Source: Ectopseudomonas guguanensis (GTDB taxonomy: Bacteria; Pseudomonadota; Gammaproteobacteria; Pseudomonadales; Pseudomonadaceae). Taken from it: a DNA stretch of 64,000 bases. The translations under genes were made by a program, and so were the position numbers. Positions 7,936-16,644 of the stretch are shown one piece after another; within the stretch, counting starts at the first letter, position 1; each line of letters starts with the position of its first letter. The notes under the pieces were generated by a model, which saw only the letters and a program-made list of their open reading frames with translations, did not search any database and had not been told where the DNA came from. The stretch lies in the NCBI RefSeq assembly GCF_900104265.1, contig NZ_FNJJ01000009.1, positions 1 through 64,000 of the forward strand, in the 5' to 3' direction.

Positions 7936-9166
7936 GAGTCTTGAGCAGGGCATAGGAACTGAGGCTGACCTCGTGCTCGCGGGTCAGGTACTGGCGGCGT
8001 TCCAGGCGTTCACGCTGGAAGCGCGACTCGCGCGACAGGCGCGAGAACCAGTAGAGCAGCTCGTCGGTGGCGCCTTCCGGTTCCTGTTCCAGCAGCCAGG
8101 CCATCAGGTCCGGCAGCGGCAGGGCCTGCTCGCAGCGCTCGATCATTTCCCGCGCGGTCTTCGGCGCCTTGGGCGCGCCGCCCTTGCGGCTGCCGCTGGC
8201 CTTGGGGAAATGCGCCGGCTTGGCTTCGAAGCGCGCCAGGGCGTAGACGTAGGCCTCGACCTGGCTGGCCGAGCCGAGGAAGTTGCTCTGCGGCCGGGTG
8301 AACAGCGGCATGGCCGCCTGCGGCACGGCGTCGATGCCCTTCTTGCGGATCACCGACAGCGCCAGTGCGGCACCACGGGTCACTGCGTTGTGCCGGCGCG
8401 CTTCTTCGCGCAGCGGCAGCAGCAGCTCGCGGGCCTTGCGTAGGGTCAGCTGGGCGGTGGTCTGCATTTCCAGGATGCGCGCGTGGGTGCGCAGCAGCAG
8501 GTCGTCGTCGACCAGCTGGCCGAGGCGCTGCTGGTCGCCGAGCAGGCGCAGCAGCACCTGTTCGACGCGGCGCACGCCCTGCTCGAAGGCACCGTCGGCG
8601 GCGACCAGCTGGATCATCGGCTCGACGTACTCGTCCCAGGTGGCCAGCACTTCGGCGTAGCGCTGGCGCAGGGGAATCTGCCGATCCGAGGTCTTGGCCC
8701 GGTCGGCCACACCGACCAGCGCCTGTTCGTCGTTGGCCAGCTTCTTCAGCACGTCGCGCACGCGCATATCGAGCAGGCGCAACTGGCGCGCCAGGTCGTT
8801 GGCGTCGCGCACCTCGAAGGCGTCCTGGATGTAGCCGGCCAGACGCTCCAGATGGCGCAGGTAGGCTTCGATCTCCAGGCACAGGCCGAGGCGGTGCTCG
8901 CGGCGCAGGTAGGCGAGAAAGTCGTGGATCTGCGCGTTGAGCTCGAAACGGTTGGGGCTCTTGGCCACCGGCACCAGGATATCCAGGCGGATCCAGGTGT
9001 CGAGCAGGGCGGTTGTGTCGCTGGGCGTGGCGTCGGGCAACTGCGAGGCGAGCTGGCTGCGCAGCTCCACCAGGCTCAGGGTGCCGGCGTCGAAACGCTC
9101 GCAGAGCGGTTCGAGCAACGTCCAGTGTTCGGCGAGGGCGCGCAATACGCGCTTGGGATCGATCAT
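7931..9166 (-). CDS. mksF: Condensin MksBEF, kleisin subunit MksF
   Basis: A 411-residue protein, the first gene of the mks operon, matching MksF (kleisin-like, MukF-related) in size and position. The start is set at the ATG giving MIDPKRVLRALAEHW; the frame stays open far upstream but the extension is low in protein-like character and runs under the divergent gene. The N-terminal part looks like a winged-helix region, followed by a helical middle (about 120-300). A short basic stretch (ASGSRKGGAPKAPK) precedes the C-terminal domain. The kleisin bridges the SMC heads. The stop codon lies inside a REP element, so the last residues could vary between strains. Confidence 0.87.
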   Translation of the reverse strand: MIDPKRVLRALAEHWTLLEPLCERFDAGTLSLVELRSQLASQLPDATPSDTTALLDTWIRLDILVPVAKSPNRFELNAQIHDFLAYLRREHRLGLCLEIEAYLRHLERLAGYIQDAFEVRDANDLARQLRLLDMRVRDVLKKLANDEQALVGVADRAKTSDRQIPLRQRYAEVLATWDEYVEPMIQLVAADGAFEQGVRRVEQVLLRLLGDQQRLGQLVDDDLLLRTHARILEMQTTAQLTLRKARELLLPLREEARRHNAVTRGAALALSVIRKKGIDAVPQAAMPLFTRPQSNFLGSASQVEAYVYALARFEAKPAHFPKASGSRKGGAPKAPKTAREMIERCEQALPLPDLMAWLLEQEPEGATDELLYWFSRLSRESRFQRERLERRQYLTREHEVSLSSYALLKTP

Positions 9167-9391
9167 CGAGGCGCCGGGTTCCAGGCAGGTTAAAGGGCGC
9201 AATTGTACTGCAAGGCGAGTGCCGTTTATGAGCGCAAGTCGATCAGAGGCAGGTGACGCTATTCGGCACATTGGGACGGACTGCGCAGTGCGAACGCCGG
9301 CAAGTGCTTGAAAGGCTGGGAAAACCCAGGGTGTGAACGGTGGCACGCTTTCTGCCGAGGTGCAGCGGTGAACCTGTTTGTGGAGCCTGCG

Positions 9392-9997
9392 ATGACCGCC
9401 CTTGCCCTGAACGTCGATGCCCGTTGGCATGAGCTGCAGCACCAGCGTGATCTGAACTGGGACCTGCACGCCATTACCGACCGTGCCCAGGCCATCGCCT
9501 TTTTGCGCCGTTTCGAGAATCGCCTGTGCATCTACTCCAGCTATGTCGAGAAGCTCTACAGCAATTACAGCTTCGTGGTGCCGCAGGACGAGCAGGGCGG
9601 CATCACCATCCTGCCGGACGAAATGGCCTGGCACGACACCTTCCACGACATTCCCGCCGATGCCGTGGAGCCCACCGGCGTGCATATCCTGCCCGGCGAA
9701 GCGGTGGGGTTCGATGGCCTGTATCTGAAGGTGCCCGGCGAGTCGCGTCTGATCGCCTCGCGCGAGTTGCCCTTCCAGGAAGGTTTGCGTCTTTTGATCG
9801 AGCGCTATCGTGCGCGCGACGAGCATTTTTTGCCGGTGCTGGTGAAGGGCGATCTGCGCGAGTACGAGGCGCGCATGCCCTCGCTGCACCTGCACCGCAT
9901 CAACCCGGCCAAGCTCGCCCATTGTTCGCGCCTGAGCATCGACGCCATCCGCGGCGTGATTGCCGAGCATCTGCTGGCCCTGTTCCGCCAGCACTGA
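9392..9997 (+). CDS. Conserved hypothetical protein
   Basis: A 201-residue soluble protein with no signal peptide or membrane segment, starting MTALALNVDARWHELQ. I do not recognise a domain. It has conserved-looking blocks such as ENRLCIYSSYVEKLYSNYSF and WHDTFHDIPADAVEP. The start is chosen at 9392, where TGGAG lies a suitable distance upstream; an in-frame ATG at 9308 has no good ribosome site. It is divergent from mksF with about 225 bases between them. An inverted repeat GTGTTAC/GTAACAC (10007-10036) directly follows the stop. Confidence 0.8.
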   Translation: MTALALNVDARWHELQHQRDLNWDLHAITDRAQAIAFLRRFENRLCIYSSYVEKLYSNYSFVVPQDEQGGITILPDEMAWHDTFHDIPADAVEPTGVHILPGEAVGFDGLYLKVPGESRLIASRELPFQEGLRLLIERYRARDEHFLPVLVKGDLREYEARMPSLHLHRINPAKLAHCSRLSIDAIRGVIAEHLLALFRQH

Positions 9998-10006
9998 GCG
10001 CGGCGG

Positions 10007-10036
10007 GTGTTACGGCGATGTGACCCGCGGTAACAC
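10007..10036. other. Inverted repeat, possible terminator or operator
   Basis: GTGTTAC at 10007-10013 and GTAACAC at 10030-10036 flank 16 bases. It follows the hypothetical gene and precedes the exported-protein operon by about 150 bases. There is no T run, so it is either a Rho-type stem or a protein-binding site for the next operon. Confidence 0.4.
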
Positions 10037-10184
10037 TGGCGCCGCCCTGGCAGGCAGCAATGCAGGCCCTTGCCATCCTTTTCTCGACTATGGGTCGGGC
10101 CGTTTTGCGCCGGGCATCCCTATAGTGGCTACAAGGACTCGAGTCGGAATGCTCGACAGCCATTACAAGAAAAGGGGTTTTGCC

Positions 10185-11195
10185 ATGCGCCCGTCCTTTC
10201 GTTTCACCAAACACGCTCTGGCACTGGTCTGCGCTGCGGCCTTGAGCGGCCCGGCCCAGGCCAGGATGGTCGAGCTGGAGGACGGAGAACTGTCGGATAT
10301 CACCGGGCAGGCTTTTATCAACCTGACCACCGACACTGCCGGACAGATCAATTACACCCGGGTCAACTTTGGGCTCAAGGTGGATACCCAGCTCAATATC
10401 AAGAAGCTGGAGCTGGGTAGCTACGCACGGGCAGGTGAGACTCGCCCCTCGGACATCCTGATCAACAACTTCGCCTTGGGTACGGTCGGTGCCAACGACA
10501 GCATCAATCCGTTTCAGATTGTCGACCCTTATCTGGAGCTGGCTTATGAGGGCAATCAGGTCGTAGGCGTGCGCATCGGCTTCGGCCAAGCCAAGGGCGT
10601 GTTGTCTGGTGACATCTCCCATCTGACTGGCAAGATCGCGGTGGACCTGGAAGGCAAGGCCAAGCCGCTGCTCGACGAAGCCAATTTCTTTCAGCGTCTG
10701 CTGCTCGGCGCGACGGTGAACGAGAACTCAACCATCCGCTCCGAGGCAGAGCTGGTCAGCAATGGGACGCCTGATTCAGTGCGCGCCAGTCAGGCCGGGC
10801 TGAAAAACGGCTCGGTCGTACAGTGTGTGGCCAACTGCAACCTGCTCGGCGGACTGCTCACCGCTTTCCCCTCGCAGGGTTGTCAGATCATCGGCATTGC
10901 AACCTGCTTCAACCTCAGTCAGTTCCAATCCCTGAACATCGGTAACGTAAGCGCTCCCGGTATGGATCAAGCCGCCAAGGGCGTTTTCATCTCGCTGCAA
11001 GTCAAGGACCTGCAGTGGCGCGATATGGATACCTCCGCGCTGATCAATACCGTCGCGGGTGCTTTTCTCAATATCCCCAAGTACCGCGATGCCAATGGCA
11101 ACCTGGTGGCGGGTATCAAGTTCGATTTCGATCAGGCGCTCAACGGCATTCCGCGTCAGGATACCTGCCTGGGTAGCGCCATCTCGGGGTGCTGA
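10185..11195 (+). CDS. Exported protein with mature N-terminal LxDxELSxxxGQ motif (operon gene 1)
   Basis: A 336-residue protein with a Sec signal peptide (about residues 1-26, ending AQA). The mature chain opens with MVELEDGELSDITGQAF, a motif shared with the next three genes. The rest is polar and rich in short beta-like stretches (IKFDFDQALN, VSLQVKDLQW types). Its cysteines come in close groups, near residues 205-245 and the C terminus (DTCLGSAISGC), suggesting disulfides outside the cytoplasm. From memory it resembles proteins labelled DUF6160 or FilF-like; I cannot confirm that. The start follows AAAAGGGG. The next gene begins 2 bases after this stop. Function unknown; surface or outer-membrane location is inferred. 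Confidence 0.8.
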   Translation: MRPSFRFTKHALALVCAAALSGPAQARMVELEDGELSDITGQAFINLTTDTAGQINYTRVNFGLKVDTQLNIKKLELGSYARAGETRPSDILINNFALGTVGANDSINPFQIVDPYLELAYEGNQVVGVRIGFGQAKGVLSGDISHLTGKIAVDLEGKAKPLLDEANFFQRLLLGATVNENSTIRSEAELVSNGTPDSVRASQAGLKNGSVVQCVANCNLLGGLLTAFPSQGCQIIGIATCFNLSQFQSLNIGNVSAPGMDQAAKGVFISLQVKDLQWRDMDTSALINTVAGAFLNIPKYRDANGNLVAGIKFDFDQALNGIPRQDTCLGSAISGC

Positions 11196-11197
11196 GC

Positions 11198-12259
11198 ATG
11201 ATCAGTCGTAGTCTTTCGCTGATGATATTCGCAGGGCTTGGCGTCTCCGCCCAGGCCATGGAGCCCCTGAGCGATGCCGAGCTGTCCGATGTACAGGGCG
11301 CCGGCCTGGGTTTCGTGCTGGATCAGGTGCTGCTCGATGGCTCCGGTGCGCAGATCGTGATCAACGACATCACCGACGGCCAGGGGCGCAACGTGCCCAT
11401 CTCGGTGAAGAACCTCTATCTGGGCGCAGCCGGCAGCAACAAGGGCGCCAATCTCAGTCCGGTGACCATCGGCAGCCTCGATCACCCCTTCGAGCTGGAA
11501 CTGGCCAAGGGCGAGGAGCTGCGTACCCTGCGCGACGACGGGCAGTGGGTACAGACCACCCCGAACAACATCACCGTTTTGTCGTTCAAGTTTCCCGAGC
11601 GGCTGGTCGCTGGTGGCAACCCCTGCATCGCCGGCTATGCCGCGGCTGGCTCCAACTGCTCCACGAATGCCAGCGGGCGCGCCGATCTGGGCGTGCGCTT
11701 CGATTTCCAGGTGGCAGCCGGGCGCACCGAGATGCTGGCGCTGGACTTCCATCAGTTGGTGATGGACGGCTCCTACCTACGCCTGTGGGGCGACCCCGGG
11801 CAGAACGGCAATGGCGAGCTGGTCGGCGAGGCGCGCATCAACATCTTCGCCAAGACCCTGGAAGTGATGTCCTGCGCCCAGGCCAACTGCAATACCGCGG
11901 GTGAGACGGCCGCCCAGCGCGGCGCGCGCACCCTCTACATCACCAACGGCTACGCCAATATCGCCCTGGGCTACGGCAAGTCGCAGCCGCTGCGCCTGCG
12001 CTCCAGCGCCGACGGCCAGTTCGTTCTGGAACTGCAGAACCCGACTACGGGCGGCACCACCGCAGCGCAGCGTCAGGCCCTGGCCAGTGATTTCTATGCC
12101 AACGCGCCGCGTACCAATCTGGTGTTCGAGAACCTGACCGTCGGCGGCACCCGTAGCAGCCCGACCGCCATTCCCACCGGCGGTTACAACTTCGGTCGCA
12201 ACGAGATTTCCGGACTGAGCTTCAACTACCTGAAGGTGAGCAGCTATGACCTGCGCTAG
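11198..12259 (+). CDS. Exported protein with mature N-terminal LSDAELSDVQG motif (operon gene 2)
   Basis: A 353-residue protein with a Sec signal peptide of about 20 residues (ending SAQA). The mature chain begins MEPLSDAELSDVQGAGLG, the same motif as its neighbours. Paired cysteines occur near 141-149 (NPCIAGYAAAGSNCS) and near 230-236 (SCAQANCN). The remainder looks like extended beta structure. The ATG at 11198 is preferred over an upstream GTG at 11189 because GGGGT lies 7 bases before it. Its 3' end overlaps the next gene by 14 bases. I cannot give a function; the four genes probably make components of one envelope or secreted structure. Confidence 0.8.
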   Translation: MISRSLSLMIFAGLGVSAQAMEPLSDAELSDVQGAGLGFVLDQVLLDGSGAQIVINDITDGQGRNVPISVKNLYLGAAGSNKGANLSPVTIGSLDHPFELELAKGEELRTLRDDGQWVQTTPNNITVLSFKFPERLVAGGNPCIAGYAAAGSNCSTNASGRADLGVRFDFQVAAGRTEMLALDFHQLVMDGSYLRLWGDPGQNGNGELVGEARINIFAKTLEVMSCAQANCNTAGETAAQRGARTLYITNGYANIALGYGKSQPLRLRSSADGQFVLELQNPTTGGTTAAQRQALASDFYANAPRTNLVFENLTVGGTRSSPTAIPTGGYNFGRNEISGLSFNYLKVSSYDLR

Positions 12260-12836
12260 AACGGCTGGAGTTCTGCTGTCGCTGTTGCCGGCGCTGGCCC
12301 TGGCGGAAATGCAGGCGCTCGATGACAGCGCGCTCAGCGAGATGAGCGGGCAGGGCGGGGTCTATCTGTCCGGCGAGTTCAGCATCAACAAGGACGGTGG
12401 TGTGCTCTGGGGCACGCCCACCACCAACAATCCGGCGCAGTGGACGGCCAACCAGCGCAGCTGCGCCCTGGCCGGCGCAGCCACGCCGGAGAGCTGCGGC
12501 CTGCGCGTGGCGATACGTTCCGGCGCCAATGCCGGCTGGTACGTGCTGGACAACCTCAAGGGCATCTTCAGCTTCGAGGGTCTGACCCTGGATACCCGCA
12601 CCCTCACCAGCGCCGGCGGCGAACGCGAGGTGCTGGCGCTGGGGTTGCCCAACGAGATCCGTTTCAAGGACGGCAACTTCGCCTTCGGCGTGGCCAGTCA
12701 GGGCGGCTGGAAGAACAAGGCGCTGAGCGCCGCCAATGGCGGCGACCCGAGCTACCAGCAGACCAATATCTTCTCGGCCAAGATCGACGGCAGCATCCGC
12801 ATGCAGGGCAGTGTGCTGATCTTCCCGACCAATTGA
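12246..12836 (+). CDS. Exported protein with mature N-terminal LDDSALSEMSGQ motif (operon gene 3)
   Basis: A 196-residue protein, the smallest of the set. The signal peptide is about 20 residues (ending LALA), and the mature chain starts EMQALDDSALSEMSGQGG. One pair of cysteines (SCALAGAATPESCG) is likely to form a disulfide. Later residues alternate polar and hydrophobic as in beta-sheet proteins (GSIRMQGSVLIF at the end). It overlaps the upstream gene by 14 bases and is followed after 11 bases by the large fourth gene, so it is translationally coupled. No enzymatic motif is seen. Confidence 0.8.
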   Translation: MTCARTAGVLLSLLPALALAEMQALDDSALSEMSGQGGVYLSGEFSINKDGGVLWGTPTTNNPAQWTANQRSCALAGAATPESCGLRVAIRSGANAGWYVLDNLKGIFSFEGLTLDTRTLTSAGGEREVLALGLPNEIRFKDGNFAFGVASQGGWKNKALSAANGGDPSYQQTNIFSAKIDGSIRMQGSVLIFPTN

Positions 12837-12847
12837 GGAGCCGGATC

Positions 12848-15169
12848 ATGCAGCGTTATGGATGGCTCTCGGCGTTTCTTCTCGGCAGCTCACCGGTCTG
12901 GGCCATGCAGGCACTGGACGACGATGGCCTGGCTAGCGTCAGTGGCCGCGGCGGCATCAGCATCGAAACCGCCGGTGGCGGTTGGTCGGCGGAAAGCCTG
13001 GAATACCGCGAGGACGGTCATAGCCTGCGAATCGAGGGCGTTTCCAGCCGCCCGCAGCAGCCGGGCAGCGTTTCCACCACCAAGATCGACGTGATCGACG
13101 ATCGTCTGCATGTCGAGCATCAGGGACGGCCGAATCAACTGGCGGTGAACAACATAGGTTTCGCCGGCAGCGACAAGAGCTTCGGCGCCTTCCGCGCCTT
13201 CTATACCCTGGGCGCCAGCCTCAAGCTCAGTGGCGGCGGTGCCGAGGGCGTGGCCGGTTTCAGCGTCGATGGCAGCCGCCTGAGCCTGGATGCGGTGACC
13301 TTCTATTACCGCGATAACGGCTTCGATCTGATCGTGCGCAATGCCTCATTCGATGCCTACCTGAACAATGCTTATCTGGACATCGTCAGCGGCGGCAATG
13401 GTTCGGCGGTGCGTCTCGACCTGGGTGACACGCGCTTCGTCGCGCATGTCGGCGGCATCGGGCTGGACCTGGCGCACGGCGATCCCGGTGTCGCAGTAAC
13501 GCCCGGCGCGCCGGATACGCGGCACCCCGATCACGCGCGCAGTTTCGGCCAGCTGGATATGGATCTGCGCCTCGGCGGCAGCATCCGCATCGCCGGTGGC
13601 GGTGCCAGTGGCGAGGGCGTGCGCCTGATCCCGCAGATCACCATCGCCAACAGCCTGTTCCAGTACAGGGACGATGGCGTGCTGCGCGCCGAGAACTTCG
13701 CCGGCGTGCTCAGCAGCCAGAACGGCATCACCCTCGATCTGGGCGAGGACGGCAGCGGGCGCTACGCCCAGCTGGCCTTTCAGGATCTGAAACTCAGCGC
13801 CAGCCTCGGCGGCCTGATCATTGGCAACCCCAGCAATCAGAAGATCGGCAGCCTGGCGCTGGACCTCAACTTCCAGGACCAGGGCGCGCGGCAGAACTGG
13901 TTCAGGCTGCGTCCGGGCGGCGATACCAATTCTGGGCTCAAGGGCATCACCGCGGACCTGTCCTGGAACATGGTCAGCAGCTCGGTCTCGCTCACCGATA
14001 ACGGCAACAGCATGTGGTTCAGTGGCCTGCGCACCCATGGCAGTGGCCAGCTCAGCGTCGACCTGACCAGGAGCTGCGCTGGCGGCATCAGCAGCGGCTG
14101 TTACGCCGGCAGCCTCAACACCCAGCCGGGCAGCGGGGGTTATGACGGCCATTTCGACGGCCTGCGCCTGGGCCTGAAGAATGTCAGGGGCGGCTACAGC
14201 TTCGATGGCCTGCGCGTTGGTCGGGCCGATGCGCCCTTGCAGGGCGGCACCGAGTTGCTGGTGCTGCTGGAAGTCTTTCCGGCTTACGACTTCACCCTCA
14301 ATGGCCAGCTGACCCTGCGTCCCGGTGGGGCGAGCGGCGACGGCGTGCGCTACAACGCCGACTTCATCGTCAGCGACGCCAATGCGGCGATTACCGTAGA
14401 CGAAACCGGCAAGGGCCTGTGGCTGGCCGGCACCCGCTACGACATGCATTTTCGCGATGGCTCGCTGGACGTGACGCAAAATGGCGTGCAACTGAACAAG
14501 GGCACCTATTGGTCCACCCTGGACGTGCATGATGTGCGTTGGGGGGATCGGGCCGCCGGGCAAAGCCTTGGGCGCATCGTGCTGCGCCGTTACGAGCAGG
14601 GTTCCACGCTGAGTCTCAGTTCCGGTGGTGCAGGCGCGTTGTGCGTCGGTGGCAGCGGCAGCAACGCCTCGGCCTGCTCGGCCAGCGGCGGGCGCTGGGA
14701 GGATCGTGGCAACGAAGGGCTGACGGCGGGGCTGAAGAACGTCTTCGTGCGCGATGGCTCGGGCAATCCGGCCAGCAGCGTGTCCACCAGCGAGAAGCGC
14801 AACCAGCTGATCATCGAGACGGACCGGGTGAACGGCGTCAACGGCAGCGGCGCGCAACTGGTGGTGGACAACTTCCACACCTCGGACGCCAATCCGACCG
14901 ATGCCAATGCCAACAGCTACGGCGTGCGCGTCGACCTCAACCTGGACGTGGCACCGACCAAGGTCTGCAACAAGGGCGCCAGCGGTTGCCCGCCCGTCAC
15001 ACCTGACCCGCTGGGCTTCGCCGTCAACGGCCGGGTGCACTTCAAGGAAATCAATATCGACCGCATCCAGAACGTGCACCCCACCGGTGGCGCGGTCACC
15101 TCCATGTACGGCATCAAGCTGCAGAATGCCGATATCCGCGCCAACCTGACCGCCACGCCGATCAACTGA
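12848..15169 (+). CDS. Large exported repeat protein with mature N-terminal LDDDGLASVSGRGG motif (operon gene 4)
   Basis: A 773-residue protein with a short signal peptide (about 19 residues, ending VWA). The mature chain begins MQALDDDGLASVSGRGG, as in genes 1-3. The body contains at least three spaced copies of a Gly-rich module (LKLSGGGAEGVAGF, IRIAGGGASGEGVRL, LTLRPGGASGDGVRY), each followed by beta-like sequence with (D/R)DxG turns. Three short Cys pairs (CAGGISSGC, CVGGSGSNASAC, CNKGASGC) suggest small disulfide loops in an exported protein. GAGGAG gives a strong ribosome site. The architecture resembles surface-exposed or barrel/solenoid proteins. It may be the main structural product of the operon; that is inference. 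Confidence 0.8.
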   Translation: MQRYGWLSAFLLGSSPVWAMQALDDDGLASVSGRGGISIETAGGGWSAESLEYREDGHSLRIEGVSSRPQQPGSVSTTKIDVIDDRLHVEHQGRPNQLAVNNIGFAGSDKSFGAFRAFYTLGASLKLSGGGAEGVAGFSVDGSRLSLDAVTFYYRDNGFDLIVRNASFDAYLNNAYLDIVSGGNGSAVRLDLGDTRFVAHVGGIGLDLAHGDPGVAVTPGAPDTRHPDHARSFGQLDMDLRLGGSIRIAGGGASGEGVRLIPQITIANSLFQYRDDGVLRAENFAGVLSSQNGITLDLGEDGSGRYAQLAFQDLKLSASLGGLIIGNPSNQKIGSLALDLNFQDQGARQNWFRLRPGGDTNSGLKGITADLSWNMVSSSVSLTDNGNSMWFSGLRTHGSGQLSVDLTRSCAGGISSGCYAGSLNTQPGSGGYDGHFDGLRLGLKNVRGGYSFDGLRVGRADAPLQGGTELLVLLEVFPAYDFTLNGQLTLRPGGASGDGVRYNADFIVSDANAAITVDETGKGLWLAGTRYDMHFRDGSLDVTQNGVQLNKGTYWSTLDVHDVRWGDRAAGQSLGRIVLRRYEQGSTLSLSSGGAGALCVGGSGSNASACSASGGRWEDRGNEGLTAGLKNVFVRDGSGNPASSVSTSEKRNQLIIETDRVNGVNGSGAQLVVDNFHTSDANPTDANANSYGVRVDLNLDVAPTKVCNKGASGCPPVTPDPLGFAVNGRVHFKEINIDRIQNVHPTGGAVTSMYGIKLQNADIRANLTATPIN

Positions 15170-15202
15170 GGGCAGCGGTCACGCCCCTGTCATCGCCGAG
15201 CC

Positions 15203-15262
15203 GTAGGGTTCGCCATGCGCACCCATGCCTTGCAGATCGCTGGTGCGCACGGCGCATCCTAC
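15203..15262. repeat. Paired REP-like element, family A
   Basis: Inverted copies at 15203-15223 (GTAGGGTTCGCCATGCGC) and 15242-15262 lie behind the four-gene exported-protein operon, before nspC. Confidence 0.82.
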
Positions 15263-15407
15263 TTCGTTGCCGAAGCAGCCGGTAATTGCCCGTTGTACAA
15301 AAAATCTCCAATGCCCTTTCGATATTCATCGGTTATCGGCACAATTCGCGTCCACTTTTTTCGGGGGCCGCGAGGCACCCCTTGGCCGACCTTGCTGGAG
15401 CGACGAG

Positions 15408-16505
15408 ATGATCCAGACGCCGTACTACCTCATCGACAAACAGAAGCTCCTGGTCAACCTGGAGAAGATCGCCTATGTGCGCGAGAACTCAGGTGCCAAG
15501 GCGCTGCTGGCGCTGAAATGCTTCGCCACCTGGTCGGTGTTCGACCTGATGCAGCAATACATGGACGGCACGACCTCATCGTCCCTCTATGAGTTGAAGC
15601 TCGGCCGGCAGAAGTTCGCCGGCGAAACCCACGCCTACAGCGTGGCCTGGGCCGACGACGAGATCGAAGAGATGGTCGCCAACTGCGACAAGATCATCTT
15701 CAACTCCATCGGCCAGCTCGAACGTTTCGCCGAGCGGACCGAGGGCACCATCCGCGGCCTGCGCGTCAATCCGCAGGTGAGCAGCTCCGACTACCTGCTG
15801 GCCGACCCGGCACGTCCGTTCAGCCGCCTCGGCGAGTGGGATCCGGAAAAGATCGCCAAGGTCATGGGGCAGATTTCCGGCTTCATGTTCCACAACAACT
15901 GCGAGAACGGCAGCTTCGAGCTGTTCGACAAGATGCTGAGCACCATCGAGGAGCGCTTCGGTCACCTGATCGCCCAGGTCGAGTGGGTCAGCCTCGGCGG
16001 CGGCATCCATTTCACCGGCGAGGGCTATCCGATCGATGCCTTCTGCGCGCGCCTGAAAGCCTTCTCGGAAAAATACGGCGTGCAGGTGTATCTGGAGCCG
16101 GGCGAAGCGGCGATCACCCTGAGTGCCTCGCTGGAAGTCACCGTGCTCGACACCCTGTACAACGGCAAGCACCTGGCGGTGGTCGACAGCTCGATCGAAG
16201 CGCACATGCTCGACCTCCTGATCTATCGCCTCAACGCCAAGATGGCGCCGAATGACGGCGAACACACCTACATGGTCTGCGGCAAGAGCTGCCTGGCCGG
16301 CGATATCTTCGGCGAGTACCAGTTCGACAAGCCGCTGAAGATCGGTGACCGTCTGTCGTTCATCGACGCGGCCGGCTACACCATGGTCAAGAAGAACTGG
16401 TTCAACGGCCTGAAGATGCCGTCCATCGTGGTGAAACAACTCGACGGTAGCGTTGAAGTGGTTCGCCAGTTCGAGTTCGACGACTACCTGTCTAGTCTGT
16501 CCTGA
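15408..16505 (+). CDS. nspC: Carboxynorspermidine/carboxyspermidine decarboxylase
   Basis: A 365-residue PLP-dependent decarboxylase of the alanine racemase-fold (group III) family. The probable Schiff-base lysine is K37 in KALLALKCF. The stretch around HNNCENGSFELF, the glycine-rich phosphate loop VSLGGGIHFTGEG and the catalytic cysteine in VCGKSCLAGDIF are all present. The enzyme makes spermidine or norspermidine from the carboxylated precursor. Its partner dehydrogenase is the next gene. The start is placed at 15408, with CTGGAG 8 bases upstream; the open frame continues further up but lacks a ribosome site. Which polyamine is made cannot be read from the sequence. Confidence 0.9.
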   Translation: MIQTPYYLIDKQKLLVNLEKIAYVRENSGAKALLALKCFATWSVFDLMQQYMDGTTSSSLYELKLGRQKFAGETHAYSVAWADDEIEEMVANCDKIIFNSIGQLERFAERTEGTIRGLRVNPQVSSSDYLLADPARPFSRLGEWDPEKIAKVMGQISGFMFHNNCENGSFELFDKMLSTIEERFGHLIAQVEWVSLGGGIHFTGEGYPIDAFCARLKAFSEKYGVQVYLEPGEAAITLSASLEVTVLDTLYNGKHLAVVDSSIEAHMLDLLIYRLNAKMAPNDGEHTYMVCGKSCLAGDIFGEYQFDKPLKIGDRLSFIDAAGYTMVKKNWFNGLKMPSIVVKQLDGSVEVVRQFEFDDYLSSLS

Positions 16506-16515
16506 CATTGCTGCG

Positions 16516-16592
16516 GTGGGCTGAAGCCCACCCTACGGCTCAAGACTCGGTGTTGGGTGGGCCGGGCGGCGATCCGCTTCAGCCCACCACCC
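16516..16592. repeat. REP-like pair, family B
   Basis: GGTGGGCTGAAGCCCACC at 16516-16533 and a degenerate inverted copy ending near 16592 occupy the gap between nspC and its partner dehydrogenase gene. Confidence 0.75.
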
Positions 16593-16644
16593 CAAATACG
16601 CATCAAAACGCTTTCAACAACGCAGTTCCCTGGAGGTGAAACAA

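Noticed and set aside
4332..9166. Wadjet/JetABCD anti-plasmid system
   Set aside because: The kleisin, MksE and SMC genes are present, but no JetD/MksG nuclease is next to them, so a defence call is not supported.
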